Assembly (NCBI GenBank): GCA_934436245.1
Contig: CAKSAM010000047.1
Location: forward strand, 1 to 17,065
Reading direction: 5' to 3'
DNA from: an uncultured Acetatifactor sp.
Lineage (GTDB): Bacteria; Bacillota; Clostridia; Lachnospirales; Lachnospiraceae
DNA length: 17,065 bases
Each line of letters starts with the position of its first letter. The stretch's first letter is position 1. The notes under the pieces were generated by a model. The model made no database searches. It saw only the letters and a program-made list of their open reading frames with translations, and had not been told where the DNA came from. A program made the position numbers and the translations under genes. Shown here in pieces: positions 7,703-15,789 of the stretch.

Positions 7703-8922
7703 CAGGCTCCCCCTTCTGCCTCCGTAATACTGTAATAAGAAAATGTTCCCTGCTGATCCTGTCCCACAAAGGTATAGATCAGACCGTTTTTCTCAAAGGA
7801 ATAGAGAAATACTTCCTTCTCCCCGTCATAATCTGTCACACGATAATAATCGTCATAAATACGTTCCGTTACCACATCCGTCGACATGCTGCCGGACAGC
7901 TGTCTGTAGCACACCGCCTCCGGCATCGTGATCAGCGATTGTCCTTCGTAATTCTCCGAACTGAAATAGCTTTTCAGTTCTTCTATGGTGCTGAATTTTT
8001 CTGTTCCCACTGGGAAGCTGTCCCGTAACACATAGACGGTTCCAACCTTGATGGCGCCGTCCAACGCATTCGTGTCCTGCGCCCCTGCATAGACTGCATC
8101 AATATCCTTCATGACAACCACAAAATTCTCGTCATCCTCGTACAGATCCCGCCTTCCGGTATAAGCCTTGGAGGCCTCTGCGGTAGTCTTTCCCAGGAAA
8201 TCACTGTAGACGATCTGATCCTTCGTAAAATTTCCCTGAAAAATCACATTATTGCCTCCGTCATACAGAACGCCCTCTCCTTCCATCATTCCCTGCGAAA
8301 ATCCGCCGTTATACCAGAGAGAACCATTGTCCCTGTACAGTTTTCCCGTGCCCTCATACAAATTATTGACAAACTGACCCTGATAGCGCATAACACCGTC
8401 ATCATAATACTGCGTTCCGGTACCCTCATAGCAGTTCTTTTCAAACTGCCCCTGATACACCATCACCCCGGTCCGGTTGTAAAGCTGACCGTTTCCCGTT
8501 ACATATCCCTTCTCCACATCCCCTTCGTAAGCAAGATAACCGCCCTCGCCGGTGATCTGTACGCGTCCTTCCGCAAAGCGCAGGAGCATCGAATTATAGC
8601 TGTATTTCTTAATCTCTGTCCCACTGGTGCTGGTTCCTCTGAGCAGATTTAAATTCACCAGGTAGATAAGACTCAGTGTCGTTATGATGACCGCTATGGC
8701 AAAGGCAAGCCTTTTGCTGACCAGCCAGCCGAAGACTTCGTAATAATCCTTTTTATCTCTCGGCCTGACATTGAAAATCCGTGAAAAGAACCCCCGGATT
8801 CCTGCCACAACTCTGGTTTTAATGAAGCTCCAGCTGGTCCATAATTTGATTTTGGTGAATATGGGGGTGATCTTCGCCGTCAGCGATGCCCATAAAACCT
8901 GAAAAATGTTGTTGCTTTTCAT
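7702..8922 (-). CDS. Single-pass membrane protein with extracytoplasmic MORN-type repeats
   Basis: A 406-residue protein. Residues 1-70 are basic and amphipathic, likely cytoplasmic; one membrane helix lies at 72-92 (LAFAIAVIITTLSLIYLVN). After it, residues 131-235 hold about four and a half repeats of 23-24 residues with the pattern Y-x-G-x-F/V...G-x-G-x-x-Y...G-x-x-x-Y, that is MORN/YwqK-type repeats (for example YQGQFVNNLYEGTGKLY at 180-196). The remaining C-terminal part (about 240-406) is a mixed alpha/beta domain I cannot name, ending in beta strands (YTFVGQDQQGTFSYYSI). The ATG at 8922 follows AGAGGA, 13 bases after the cyclase-like gene. MORN repeats elsewhere bind membranes or act as flat protein-binding platforms; here they face outward, so a docking or wall-facing platform for the TolC-like partner encoded next is plausible but unproven. 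Confidence 0.88.
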   Translation of the reverse strand: MKSNNIFQVLWASLTAKITPIFTKIKLWTSWSFIKTRVVAGIRGFFSRIFNVRPRDKKDYYEVFGWLVSKRLAFAIAVIITTLSLIYLVNLNLLRGTSTSGTEIKKYSYNSMLLRFAEGRVQITGEGGYLAYEGDVEKGYVTGNGQLYNRTGVMVYQGQFEKNCYEGTGTQYYDDGVMRYQGQFVNNLYEGTGKLYRDNGSLWYNGGFSQGMMEGEGVLYDGGNNVIFQGNFTKDQIVYSDFLGKTTAEASKAYTGRRDLYEDDENFVVVMKDIDAVYAGAQDTNALDGAIKVGTVYVLRDSFPVGTEKFSTIEELKSYFSSENYEGQSLITMPEAVCYRQLSGSMSTDVVTERIYDDYYRVTDYDGEKEVFLYSFEKNGLIYTFVGQDQQGTFSYYSITEAEGGA

Positions 8923-8935
8923 AAAGCTTCATCCT

Positions 8936-11353
8936 CTAATCATAATGCAATCCACAGTCGACGGCCTCGCCATGTGCCTCATTCAGATGCTTCTCGCAGG
9001 TAAACAGATACCACTTTGCAATCCTGTCCTCCGGCAGTTCCCTCAAAAGTTCCGAAAACGTGCTTCTCGCCAGATAGAAATCATACTGGTAAAACAGCTG
9101 CAATGCATGTTCAAATTTCTCCTTCGTCTGAAGCTTCGCCATGCGCTCCCTGTTCGGACACGCATCCAGCACTTCATACAGCTTTACTTTTCCGCCGTTT
9201 GCACTGACATATCCGAGGTAGCGGGTGTCTTTGTCCCGGCATCCGTTCTGCATGATTTCCTCCGTCACCACAACCCGAAGCCCCAGGGTTCCGAGCCATG
9301 CAGCATATTCGTCCTGGTGGAACTCATCTCTGGTGTCCAAAAACGGGAAACACTGGGTCTCCGTTCCCACAACGCCATATATAAACTGTGAGCGGAACAA
9401 AAAAACAGTGGCCGGTATGCCGTTCCCACATGCATTCTCCGGAAAATCTCTGATCAGATCCACAGCAAACTGAACCGTATCTCCTTTTTCAGTAGGGAAC
9501 AGCAATTTCAGTACCGACAGTCTGGCATCGCTGGATACCGTGATTCCTCCCTGTTCGCACTGTCTTCTTTCGAGTGCCTCCAGAAAGCGGTTGCGGTTCT
9601 CAACAGTGGCATCCTTCCCCACCGGATCAATCCCTACGATTGCCATACTGCCCACAAGCTTTCTCTCATCGCCGCTTGCTACTTCCATGATGGAATTTTT
9701 CTCCAGCAGCTTTTCAATTTCCTTCGGTGCAAACCGGTAATATGCCTCAAAAATCTGAAGTTTACTGTAATTCATCTTCTTCAGCGTCTTATCCGTCTCA
9801 TTGATGCTGTTCCACATGCTCTCCATATCTTTGCCATGTACATCCGGACGTTCAATATCCTCACTGCCACCGGCAACCCGGAGCATTACATTCCGCAGCT
9901 TCTCGATATCCCTGGACTGGGCGGTCAGAAAAACAATTCCCAGCACACTAAGTATCACATAAACCATTAATCCGATCAGGCTGTCCCTGATGAGAACATC
10001 TCTCCACTGGTAAAGTATGAAATTCGTGGAAAGCACCCCGATCAGTACACAACCATCCTGGGCTGTCGGCACACTTCCAAGGAAATATTCCCTCTCCCCG
10101 ATCTTCACCTCTGCCGACAGGTATTTTTCTTCGTTAACAGTGCGGATAGCCAATTGTTGTGCCGCATCCGTGTAAAGTTCTGCGATAGGACGTCCGTTCC
10201 AGATGCCCGTACCCGCAAGGATCGTTCCGTCGCTTACACGCACCAGACATACCTCACGGAAATACGCCGATAAGCCGTTACCGCAGACCAGTTTCTTCAT
10301 CTCATAATCCTGCTTATAATAAGCCTCCGAAGTATGATATTCCTGCATATCTTCCGGAACTGCCTCCTGGAAAGCTTCGTCATCAGCCAATTCTTTCAGA
10401 TATACCGTTGAAAGTTCTTTACATTTATCCGCTTCTTTCCTGTATTCCATACAAAAAGCAAACAGAACATTACCCACCACAAGGAGCAGCAGCACTGCTT
10501 CCATCGCCGCAATCATGCAGATCAGTCTGCTCTTTTTCTGCAGCATATTCTCTACAATAACGAGAACCAGCAGACCGGAAAACAGAATCACCACATACCG
10601 GAATATCAATTCCATATGGCTGCCCAGATACTGTTTCACCGAACAGTGTCTTCCCTGAAACAGTGCGATCATCTCTGCATCCGGCACGAAGTTCTCAGCA
10701 CCCGATCCGTCATCCAGATAGAGAAGCATCTTTCCCCTCTGGTATCTCGCCTGCAGGATTGCTCTGCCATCCGCCGTAGCAGTCATCGTCACCTCTTCAG
10801 CAGTCAACGGTTCCTCTGTTTTCTCCGTTTCCTCTGCTGTATTTTGGCTTTCCTCCCTGGGCACACGATATACGGATGCGCTTTTCCCATTTCCATCCAC
10901 TACTGTCAGATAATATCCGCCGTCATCCGCACTGAATCCCGTCAGTCTGCCATATCCGTCCAGCCTGATCGGCTGGCTGTGGGAGATCCATGTAAGATCC
11001 TGCGTATATTCCGCAATCCTGTACTGATTCCCGGACACTCCATCCTCTGTGTACCGTTCTTCCATCAGAACCGATATATTTTGTCCTGCCAGAATACCGG
11101 CGCACTGGCATCCCTTCCCGGCACCATCTGCCTCAACGACTGTCGTTACTTCTCCGTCGTCCGCAATGCGGTAGAGCTTCGCTGTTCCGTCCGAATTGTC
11201 CGTGGCATACAAAAATGACTCTGCCTGTGCCATATGCGTATCCGACACGTATCCTGCCGGATTAAGGTAACCGAGCCAGCAGTCCGTAACACCAATGGCC
11301 ACCAGTATGGCGATCCAGATACAGTTGATGATAATACTTACTTTTTTCTTCAT
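8936..11353 (-). CDS. Four-pass sensor protein with degenerate class III nucleotide cyclase domain
   Basis: Predicted 805 residues. Membrane helices lie at about 5-22, 250-268, 276-301 and 458-479, giving two outside domains: 23-249 (beta-rich, repeated 'GtakLYRI..dG' motifs like propeller blades, then a Glu/Thr linker) and 302-457 (Cache-like: LVRVSDGTILAGTGIWNGRPI). A HAMP-like helical linker (480-540) precedes a cyclase homology domain (541-730) that opens YRFAPKEIEKLLEKNSIMEVASGDERK and ends KVKLYEVLDA, exactly as in class III adenylate cyclases of the CHASE2/HAMP type, followed by their usual TPR-like tail. One metal-binding Asp may survive in VGIDP, but the second (the 'GD' loop) is not recognisable and the transition-state Asn/Arg pair aligns with Glu and Trp in HQDEYAAWLG. 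I infer a non-catalytic signalling or scaffold domain. A TTG at 11371 is in frame, but the ATG at 11353 (MKKKVSI, GGAG 12 bases upstream, basic residues before the membrane helix) is the better start; it lies 21 bases after the previous gene. Confidence 0.9.
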   Translation of the reverse strand: MKKKVSIIINCIWIAILVAIGVTDCWLGYLNPAGYVSDTHMAQAESFLYATDNSDGTAKLYRIADDGEVTTVVEADGAGKGCQCAGILAGQNISVLMEERYTEDGVSGNQYRIAEYTQDLTWISHSQPIRLDGYGRLTGFSADDGGYYLTVVDGNGKSASVYRVPREESQNTAEETEKTEEPLTAEEVTMTATADGRAILQARYQRGKMLLYLDDGSGAENFVPDAEMIALFQGRHCSVKQYLGSHMELIFRYVVILFSGLLVLVIVENMLQKKSRLICMIAAMEAVLLLLVVGNVLFAFCMEYRKEADKCKELSTVYLKELADDEAFQEAVPEDMQEYHTSEAYYKQDYEMKKLVCGNGLSAYFREVCLVRVSDGTILAGTGIWNGRPIAELYTDAAQQLAIRTVNEEKYLSAEVKIGEREYFLGSVPTAQDGCVLIGVLSTNFILYQWRDVLIRDSLIGLMVYVILSVLGIVFLTAQSRDIEKLRNVMLRVAGGSEDIERPDVHGKDMESMWNSINETDKTLKKMNYSKLQIFEAYYRFAPKEIEKLLEKNSIMEVASGDERKLVGSMAIVGIDPVGKDATVENRNRFLEALERRQCEQGGITVSSDARLSVLKLLFPTEKGDTVQFAVDLIRDFPENACGNGIPATVFLFRSQFIYGVVGTETQCFPFLDTRDEFHQDEYAAWLGTLGLRVVVTEEIMQNGCRDKDTRYLGYVSANGGKVKLYEVLDACPNRERMAKLQTKEKFEHALQLFYQYDFYLARSTFSELLRELPEDRIAKWYLFTCEKHLNEAHGEAVDCGLHYD

Positions 11354-11374
11354 ATAATCTAAAGTCTCCAATAT

Positions 11375-12223
11375 CTACTTGTATCTCAGGTTCTCGGTAC
11401 CGATTACCTTAAAGCTGTTCATAAACAGTCTGAGCCACGGTGCATCCCCGAAAATCAGTTGTGCAAGAAATGTCACCCCCACGATCAGGGCCAGGAAGAT
11501 ACATATAATAAAAAGAATCCGAAACAGTGTGTCCCTGTATGCCATTATCCAGGCAGTCATTCTGGCGCGAATTCCTCTCTTTTCCTTCGAGACCGCAGCA
11601 ATCCTGATGTCTTTATACAATTCGCTGAACTCGCTGTAGCTTCTTTTCTCTATTTTCTTTTTCAGCAGGGTATAACTTACCGCTTTCTGGGGGGCCTTCG
11701 GTTTTAAAAGCTCCAGCAGTATTCTTGCACACTGTACGGTGCATTCCTTCTCGGTGATCTTCGGGTCGATCTGGGTAAGATCAATCTGATAGCTCAGAAA
11801 AACGGAATCATCCTTGGCAAGGTGGATCTGATTCTGTTGCAGCATGAGATACAACATAGGATAGGGAATCCCCTCCATCATACATGTGAGAATCAGATGT
11901 ATGCAGATATCCTCACACTTCGAAAGAGGAAACCTCTCTCCCGCATAAAACGCCGTCAGCGGTCGTTCCGTCTTATAGGGAAAGACCATGCAAAAATCGC
12001 CGTTCCAGGAAAAATTCGCCACGCAGGCTCTCTTCCTGTTCTCACTGCTGTGTTCAAAGGACTCGAGAACCTGTTTGACGATCGTGTGATCCTTGATGAG
12101 TAACAGCGTATACAGGCTGCCTGCATCCGAATTCAGATCCCTGCAGACAAGCACATCATTTGCCGCACTTTTCCGTACAATACGAACCGTATTCAGTTGC
12201 ATTCCATGGGATTCATAAATCAT
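11375..12223 (-). CDS. Membrane-anchored pseudokinase-like protein
   Basis: A 282-residue protein with a cytoplasmic domain of about 225 residues, a basic patch (RGIRARM), one membrane helix at 234-257 and only about 25 outside residues. I see a faint kinase-type C-lobe: the hinge-like ERPLTAFYAGERFPL (86-100), then a long helix (103-130) followed by NQIHLAKDDSVFLSYQIDL (131-149), which lines up with the 'eNIll..dg.vkl.DFdl' stretch of kinases. The catalytic HRD Asp, the metal-binding Asn and the DFG Asp are not present at these places, so it would be a dead kinase. The layout, a cytoplasmic pseudokinase followed by a single membrane helix, recalls YukC/EssB of type VII secretion, although the outside part here is much shorter. 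It is the second gene of the operon (32 bases after the first, 21 before the cyclase-like gene). Start ATG 12223 has AAGGAG about 14 bases upstream, a rather long gap. The kinase-fold call is tentative; the membrane topology is firm. Confidence 0.82.
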   Translation of the reverse strand: MIYESHGMQLNTVRIVRKSAANDVLVCRDLNSDAGSLYTLLLIKDHTIVKQVLESFEHSSENRKRACVANFSWNGDFCMVFPYKTERPLTAFYAGERFPLSKCEDICIHLILTCMMEGIPYPMLYLMLQQNQIHLAKDDSVFLSYQIDLTQIDPKITEKECTVQCARILLELLKPKAPQKAVSYTLLKKKIEKRSYSEFSELYKDIRIAAVSKEKRGIRARMTAWIMAYRDTLFRILFIICIFLALIVGVTFLAQLIFGDAPWLRLFMNSFKVIGTENLRYK

Positions 12224-12255
12224 CTCTGTTATGCGTACTCCTTATCTGCCCGGAA

Positions 12256-14064
12256 TCACTTTTTATCTGCATCCTCTGCTGTCTTCTTCTTGACGATGGC
12301 ATAGGCATAGGTACAGATCACCGGCATATCCACACAGTAAATTCTGATCTCGTAAACGCCTTCCTTGCCGGGTGCCGTATAGACACCTTCCGCCGTAATC
12401 TCTCCGCTGCCCGGCTCCGTCAGTTCATAGGCAATGGTATAGCTGTCCATGTTGGTACACTTTACTTCAAAATAATAGCTTTCCTTCGCTCCGAGAACAA
12501 CAGTCGGTGTCACAGCAGTAATGCTTCTGTCACTGTAATCCTCCTTCAAGCCAAGATCGTTTCCTGCCGGGAACTTCATTGCCACCCAGCGGTATGTCAG
12601 AACGAGATAATCCACGTTCTGCAGAAGCTTCGCCGCCACCGTAAAGCTTCCCTTGTCGTTCATTACCTTCACAGCTGTCTCCACATTGACATTCGTTCTG
12701 GCGGTGTTTTCAAACAGTTCGGGATTCCCGTAGATCGTATTCTTTGCACCGACACCGAGGGCAGCGTCCTCCGCTATGTACTCATAACCGATATCTACAT
12801 ATACATTTCCTTTTCCGAGACCATGAATGATCTCCCCCGAATAGCAGATATCCCCCTTTTTCGCAGCATTTCCTAACGGAATCTCCAGAGTTCCGGTCGC
12901 AATCTGCGGCTCTGCACTCATGTCCCTGCCGGCATTTTCAACCCGGATATTCTCTGTCCTGCCATCCTCCTGTGCGATTTCAGACTCGTCCTCTCTCAAA
13001 AAGTACGACAGATACTCGTGTCTTTTGGCGTGCTGCGCCGGCGATGCAATATATTTTTTGACATGATCCTCGATTACTTCTTCAATCAGATATGCGCTGT
13101 CCGTGCGCACCAGTTTTAAATCCGCCAGACGTATGAAGTCCCGGACACCACCCATGCTCTGCATTTCAAGACTGACACGTCCGATCTCACGGTTCACAAG
13201 CTCCCTCGGTGTCAGATCTCCGATCATCACCTTCAGGGAAAGCGCAGACATCACCGGTGCCTCTGCCCCATTCACCACTGCACTTGCACTATCACTCTTC
13301 AATACCACATCCGTATCCACCAGAGAGACGTCCTGAACCGTCATCCAATATTCCTTCGTTACCGTCTCGCCCTGTTCTAAAGCGATATCCTCAAACGCAA
13401 GCTCTACTTCATGTCCGCCGTCTGGTGAACGGAATGCCGGTGTCTGAAGCACAGCATGATAAGAAAACGTCTTTTTATCCGCAGACAGCTTCTGTACCTT
13501 TGCAAGCATCCTCACCTGTCTGCCCCTGCACACTGTCGCCGGAAGGATCACCTCAACGAGATAGTCCTCCGTCTCCACCAGCGTACCCTTCACCAGGAAT
13601 TCCGATTCCAGTTCAAAGCCGTCCCCGGCATCCACACTATCCATCAAAAATAACTGATATTCTTCACTGATGCGGTTGTATTCGTATTCCTTGTCGGCAT
13701 TCTGGCTGTTCAAGGCATAAACAGTATGTACATCCTTCTCCTGGTATCTGAGGCAAAGACTCGCAAGATTCGTCTTCAGCTGCTCAAAGCCTTCGATGGA
13801 TGACAGCTTTTTCACAACGGAGGATTCAATGACAATCTCTCTTCCTAAGCCGTCTATCGCTGCTCCGCTCTCCACGAGAAGCGATAGATCATCAAGGCTG
13901 AACACTCCGCATCCGCAGATAATTCCTGCGCCATACATCATATTATTCAGGAATCTTCTCTTATTGTTAAAATAATTCTGCTCAGCCTGAAAATCAGCAC
14001 TTGTCAGCATTTTACCGGGGTAATAACGATTTCGTTCAAACGGATAGGTTTGGCTATTATTCAT
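12256..14064 (-). CDS. First eCIS-operon gene: YYPGK-motif protein with C-terminal Ig-like domain
   Basis: A 602-residue soluble protein. Its first 54 residues carry RNRYYPGKMLTSADFQAEQ and then a helix ending MYGAGIICGCGV; the pattern 'RY(f/y)PGKlLta.Df..EQ.Y...KRR..N...hG.GvvcGl.v' recurs in proteins encoded within many eCIS-like gene clusters, so I treat it as a system component. The middle (about 60-380) is mixed alpha/beta. Residues about 385-500 are beta-rich, and 505-590 form an Ig-like domain with GSGEITAEGVYTAPGKEGVY, typical of bacterial Ig-like repeats. A basic Lys-rich tail ends the protein. No signal peptide is seen. An in-frame ATG exists at 14079, but AGGGGAG lies between the two ATGs and is placed 5 bases before the ATG at 14064, so I choose 14064. 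Role is not known to me: baseplate-associated, assembly or cargo-adaptor functions are possible. Nothing phage-like lies upstream, so this gene marks the operon start. Confidence 0.88.
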   Translation of the reverse strand: MNNSQTYPFERNRYYPGKMLTSADFQAEQNYFNNKRRFLNNMMYGAGIICGCGVFSLDDLSLLVESGAAIDGLGREIVIESSVVKKLSSIEGFEQLKTNLASLCLRYQEKDVHTVYALNSQNADKEYEYNRISEEYQLFLMDSVDAGDGFELESEFLVKGTLVETEDYLVEVILPATVCRGRQVRMLAKVQKLSADKKTFSYHAVLQTPAFRSPDGGHEVELAFEDIALEQGETVTKEYWMTVQDVSLVDTDVVLKSDSASAVVNGAEAPVMSALSLKVMIGDLTPRELVNREIGRVSLEMQSMGGVRDFIRLADLKLVRTDSAYLIEEVIEDHVKKYIASPAQHAKRHEYLSYFLREDESEIAQEDGRTENIRVENAGRDMSAEPQIATGTLEIPLGNAAKKGDICYSGEIIHGLGKGNVYVDIGYEYIAEDAALGVGAKNTIYGNPELFENTARTNVNVETAVKVMNDKGSFTVAAKLLQNVDYLVLTYRWVAMKFPAGNDLGLKEDYSDRSITAVTPTVVLGAKESYYFEVKCTNMDSYTIAYELTEPGSGEITAEGVYTAPGKEGVYEIRIYCVDMPVICTYAYAIVKKKTAEDADKK

Positions 14065-14069
14065 ATGTG

Positions 14070-14076
14070 CTCCCCT
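14070..14076 (-). promoter_or_regulatory. Ribosome binding site deciding the start at 14064
   Basis: AGGGGAG on the minus strand, five bases before the ATG at 14064. It sits inside the 15-base in-frame extension opened by the ATG at 14079, which itself has no purine-rich site upstream; this argues for the shorter protein. Confidence 0.8.
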
Positions 14077-14121
14077 CATCTACTTATAATTTTTGTTAGT
14101 TTCTTACAAAAACAACTTTTA

Positions 14122-14127
14122 ATTATA
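14122..14127 (-). promoter_or_regulatory. Putative -10 box of the eCIS operon promoter
   Basis: A perfect TATAAT on the minus strand, about 58 bases before the first gene's start, in the AT-rich gap between the acyltransferase gene and the operon. A -35 box is weak (TTTATG at 16-bp spacing). A start of transcription near 14115 and a leader of about 50 bases are inferred. I see no hairpin followed by a T-run in 14065-14193, so read-through from the upstream genes cannot be excluded. Confidence 0.45.
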
Positions 14128-14193
14128 CCTCCGCATATTTTAACATAAACAGCCATTTTTTTCAAGAGACCATGTATTGTGGACTACGTCCAT

Positions 14194-15276
14194 TTACTCA
14201 TTTTTTCTCTTACCTTTCCAATTTTCCCTCCAGGGGACTATTTGTTTCTTTGCTGCTATTTCTCCCTGCTTCATAAGCCATGCCACAGCCAATGTGATTC
14301 CCACCTGCACGACATAGAACAGGAAAAACTGAGAAATATATTGCAGACACAGCTTCCGGGTATAGTAAAATATAGAAATGTGGCTCAGCCACATATAGGT
14401 AGCATAATTGCCTACAAAATAGCTGACCCCTGCCAGTACCTTCACCTGCTCCAGTACTAACAATACTCCTGTGACAAAGACCGGAACGATCACAAAATCA
14501 TATCTTGCAAAAGAAGCCTCTGGTGTGATCTGTATCCGCAGTACCACCATAGCTGCGATCAGTCCCAGACCGATGATGAGCTTCAGCATGCCTGACAAAC
14601 GTTCTATCTTCATTCTTTCATACACGGAAAATCTCGAAAACAGATATCCCATGAGAAAGATTGCCAGAAAACTTGGGCGCAGACCATGGATCAGTGCGTT
14701 GAACATTTCCGGGTTCTTTCCCCACAGGATGAATCCGATTGCTGCCGCTCCCACCAAAAGTACTCCGTAAAAAATGTGTTTTTTCTGTCTTTCTTTTTTT
14801 TCAAAGGGTTCCAACACCAGATGCATCAGCGGTGCCAACAGCATCATCAGTACATATTGCTGCATATACCACCACGTTCCGTTATAAGTCACCTTGATCG
14901 CAAAAAAGTTTTTCCAGAACTCCGCCGGATAAAACGTTTCTTTCCTGATGATAAAATCAATTCCTTTGAAGATCACAAGCACATACCAGTACTTTCCGAA
15001 CACCCGCAGCATGCGCACAAATGTTTTCCGGTAATTTTCCCACAAAGTTGTGAAAAACTGCTCTCTTTTCAAAGCGGAAAACCCGAAAAACACTCCATAT
15101 CCACTGACAAAAGCAAACATCCCGACACAGATTTTTCCAAACCAGGCCGTATATTTTACCTGTTCTATATTGCCATAGGAAAGTGCCAGTTCTGACGGAT
15201 CTAAGAAAAAATGATGATACATCATCAGAAGGACCGCAATTCCCTGTATCATGACCGATTGTTTTTTGGTTATCAT
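14194..15276 (-). CDS. Multi-pass membrane acyltransferase (Acyltransferase 3 family)
   Basis: A 360-residue integral membrane protein with about ten hydrophobic segments. The N-terminus KQSVMIQGIAVLLMMYHHFF matches the family opening in which a basic residue and a His (residues 21-22) flank the first helix; WFGKICVGMFAFVSGYGVFFG (45-65) corresponds to the second conserved segment. Family members (OafA, YrhL and relatives) move acetyl or other short acyl groups across the membrane onto surface sugars or lipids; the acceptor cannot be told from sequence. There is no C-terminal SGNH domain, so it is the short membrane-only form. Start ATG 15276 lies 7 bases after the HD-domain gene, whose final codons supply GAGGAG. 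It is the last gene of the upstream group; whether it has anything to do with the injection system is unclear. Confidence 0.88.
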   Translation of the reverse strand: MITKKQSVMIQGIAVLLMMYHHFFLDPSELALSYGNIEQVKYTAWFGKICVGMFAFVSGYGVFFGFSALKREQFFTTLWENYRKTFVRMLRVFGKYWYVLVIFKGIDFIIRKETFYPAEFWKNFFAIKVTYNGTWWYMQQYVLMMLLAPLMHLVLEPFEKKERQKKHIFYGVLLVGAAAIGFILWGKNPEMFNALIHGLRPSFLAIFLMGYLFSRFSVYERMKIERLSGMLKLIIGLGLIAAMVVLRIQITPEASFARYDFVIVPVFVTGVLLVLEQVKVLAGVSYFVGNYATYMWLSHISIFYYTRKLCLQYISQFFLFYVVQVGITLAVAWLMKQGEIAAKKQIVPWRENWKGKRKNE

Positions 15277-15283
15277 CGGTTCG

Positions 15284-15778
15284 TTATACTCCTCTCAGTT
15301 CATACATTTCCAGACAGATCTTCTTTCCTGACTCTGTCCGGAAAATATTTCGGTATGCATTCTGTATTGCTTCTGCGGATAATTCATCTTCATACATATT
15401 TACCAGGAAATCCGCTTCCACCAGGATCTGATAATCAATTCCATCGATATTCTGGTACGTATGATGATGGGCGATCAGGTACTGTACTCTCTCAGAAACC
15501 CCTTCCGAAAAGTCAAGCTCTGCCAGCAGCTTTTGTGCAATGGCAGGTCCCTCTTTCTCCTGCAGTTTTCCGTTACTGTTCCCATATTTTTCCTCACACA
15601 GATGAATCCCGATGTCATGGGTCAATGCTGCCGTTTCCAAAACAAATAATGTCTCCGCATCCACATTTTCCATCTCTGCGATCAGCTTTGCGTAGCTGTG
15701 TACCTTACAAAAATGCTGGATGCGCTTTGCATCCCCATGGTAAAGTCCGATCATTGCCATATGTAATTTGTTGATCAT
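15284..15778 (-). CDS. HD-domain metal-dependent phosphohydrolase-like protein
   Basis: A 164-residue soluble protein carrying an HD domain: an early His (residue 22 or 27, in HFCKVHSYA), the HD pair at 54-55 (AALTHDIGIH), a His cluster at 104-106 (LIAHHHTY) and the closing Asp at 123 (LVEADFLVN). All expected metal ligands are present, so activity on a phosphate ester is likely; the substrate (nucleotide or other) is unknown. The ORF could begin at 15826, but no ribosome site precedes that ATG, while GGAGG at 15790-15794 precedes the ATG at 15778, so I use 15778. It lies 120 bases after the NUDIX gene and 7 before the acyltransferase gene. The 120-base gap shows no terminator, so a shared transcript is likely. 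Confidence 0.88.
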   Translation of the reverse strand: MINKLHMAMIGLYHGDAKRIQHFCKVHSYAKLIAEMENVDAETLFVLETAALTHDIGIHLCEEKYGNSNGKLQEKEGPAIAQKLLAELDFSEGVSERVQYLIAHHHTYQNIDGIDYQILVEADFLVNMYEDELSAEAIQNAYRNIFRTESGKKICLEMYELRGV

Positions 15779-15789
15779 TATTATGGTTT

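Noticed and set aside
8913..8924. A copy of the TTTATGAAAA motif at the MORN gene start
   Set aside because: It is formed by the gene's own ATG-AAA-AGC start codons and upstream T residues, and has no paired partner nearby.
12160..12876. 238-residue open frame on the plus strand
   Set aside because: It spans the junction of two well-supported minus-strand genes and shows no domain.
1..14064. Ordinary prophage or R-type bacteriocin
   Set aside because: No integrase, capsid, lysis or tape-measure-like gene is in the window, while DUF4255, DUF4280 and several membrane proteins are present; this fits an eCIS better. The missing left flank keeps this from being absolute.
1352..14064. A toxin or effector gene within the operon
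   Set aside because: None of the proteins shows a recognisable toxin motif, and the PAAR-like protein has no C-terminal extension; cargo genes may lie outside the window.
14065..14193. Terminator between the acyltransferase gene and the eCIS operon
   Set aside because: A weak AGTCCA/TGGTCT stem at 14168-14186 has a mismatch and is followed by A residues, not T, on the transcribed strand.
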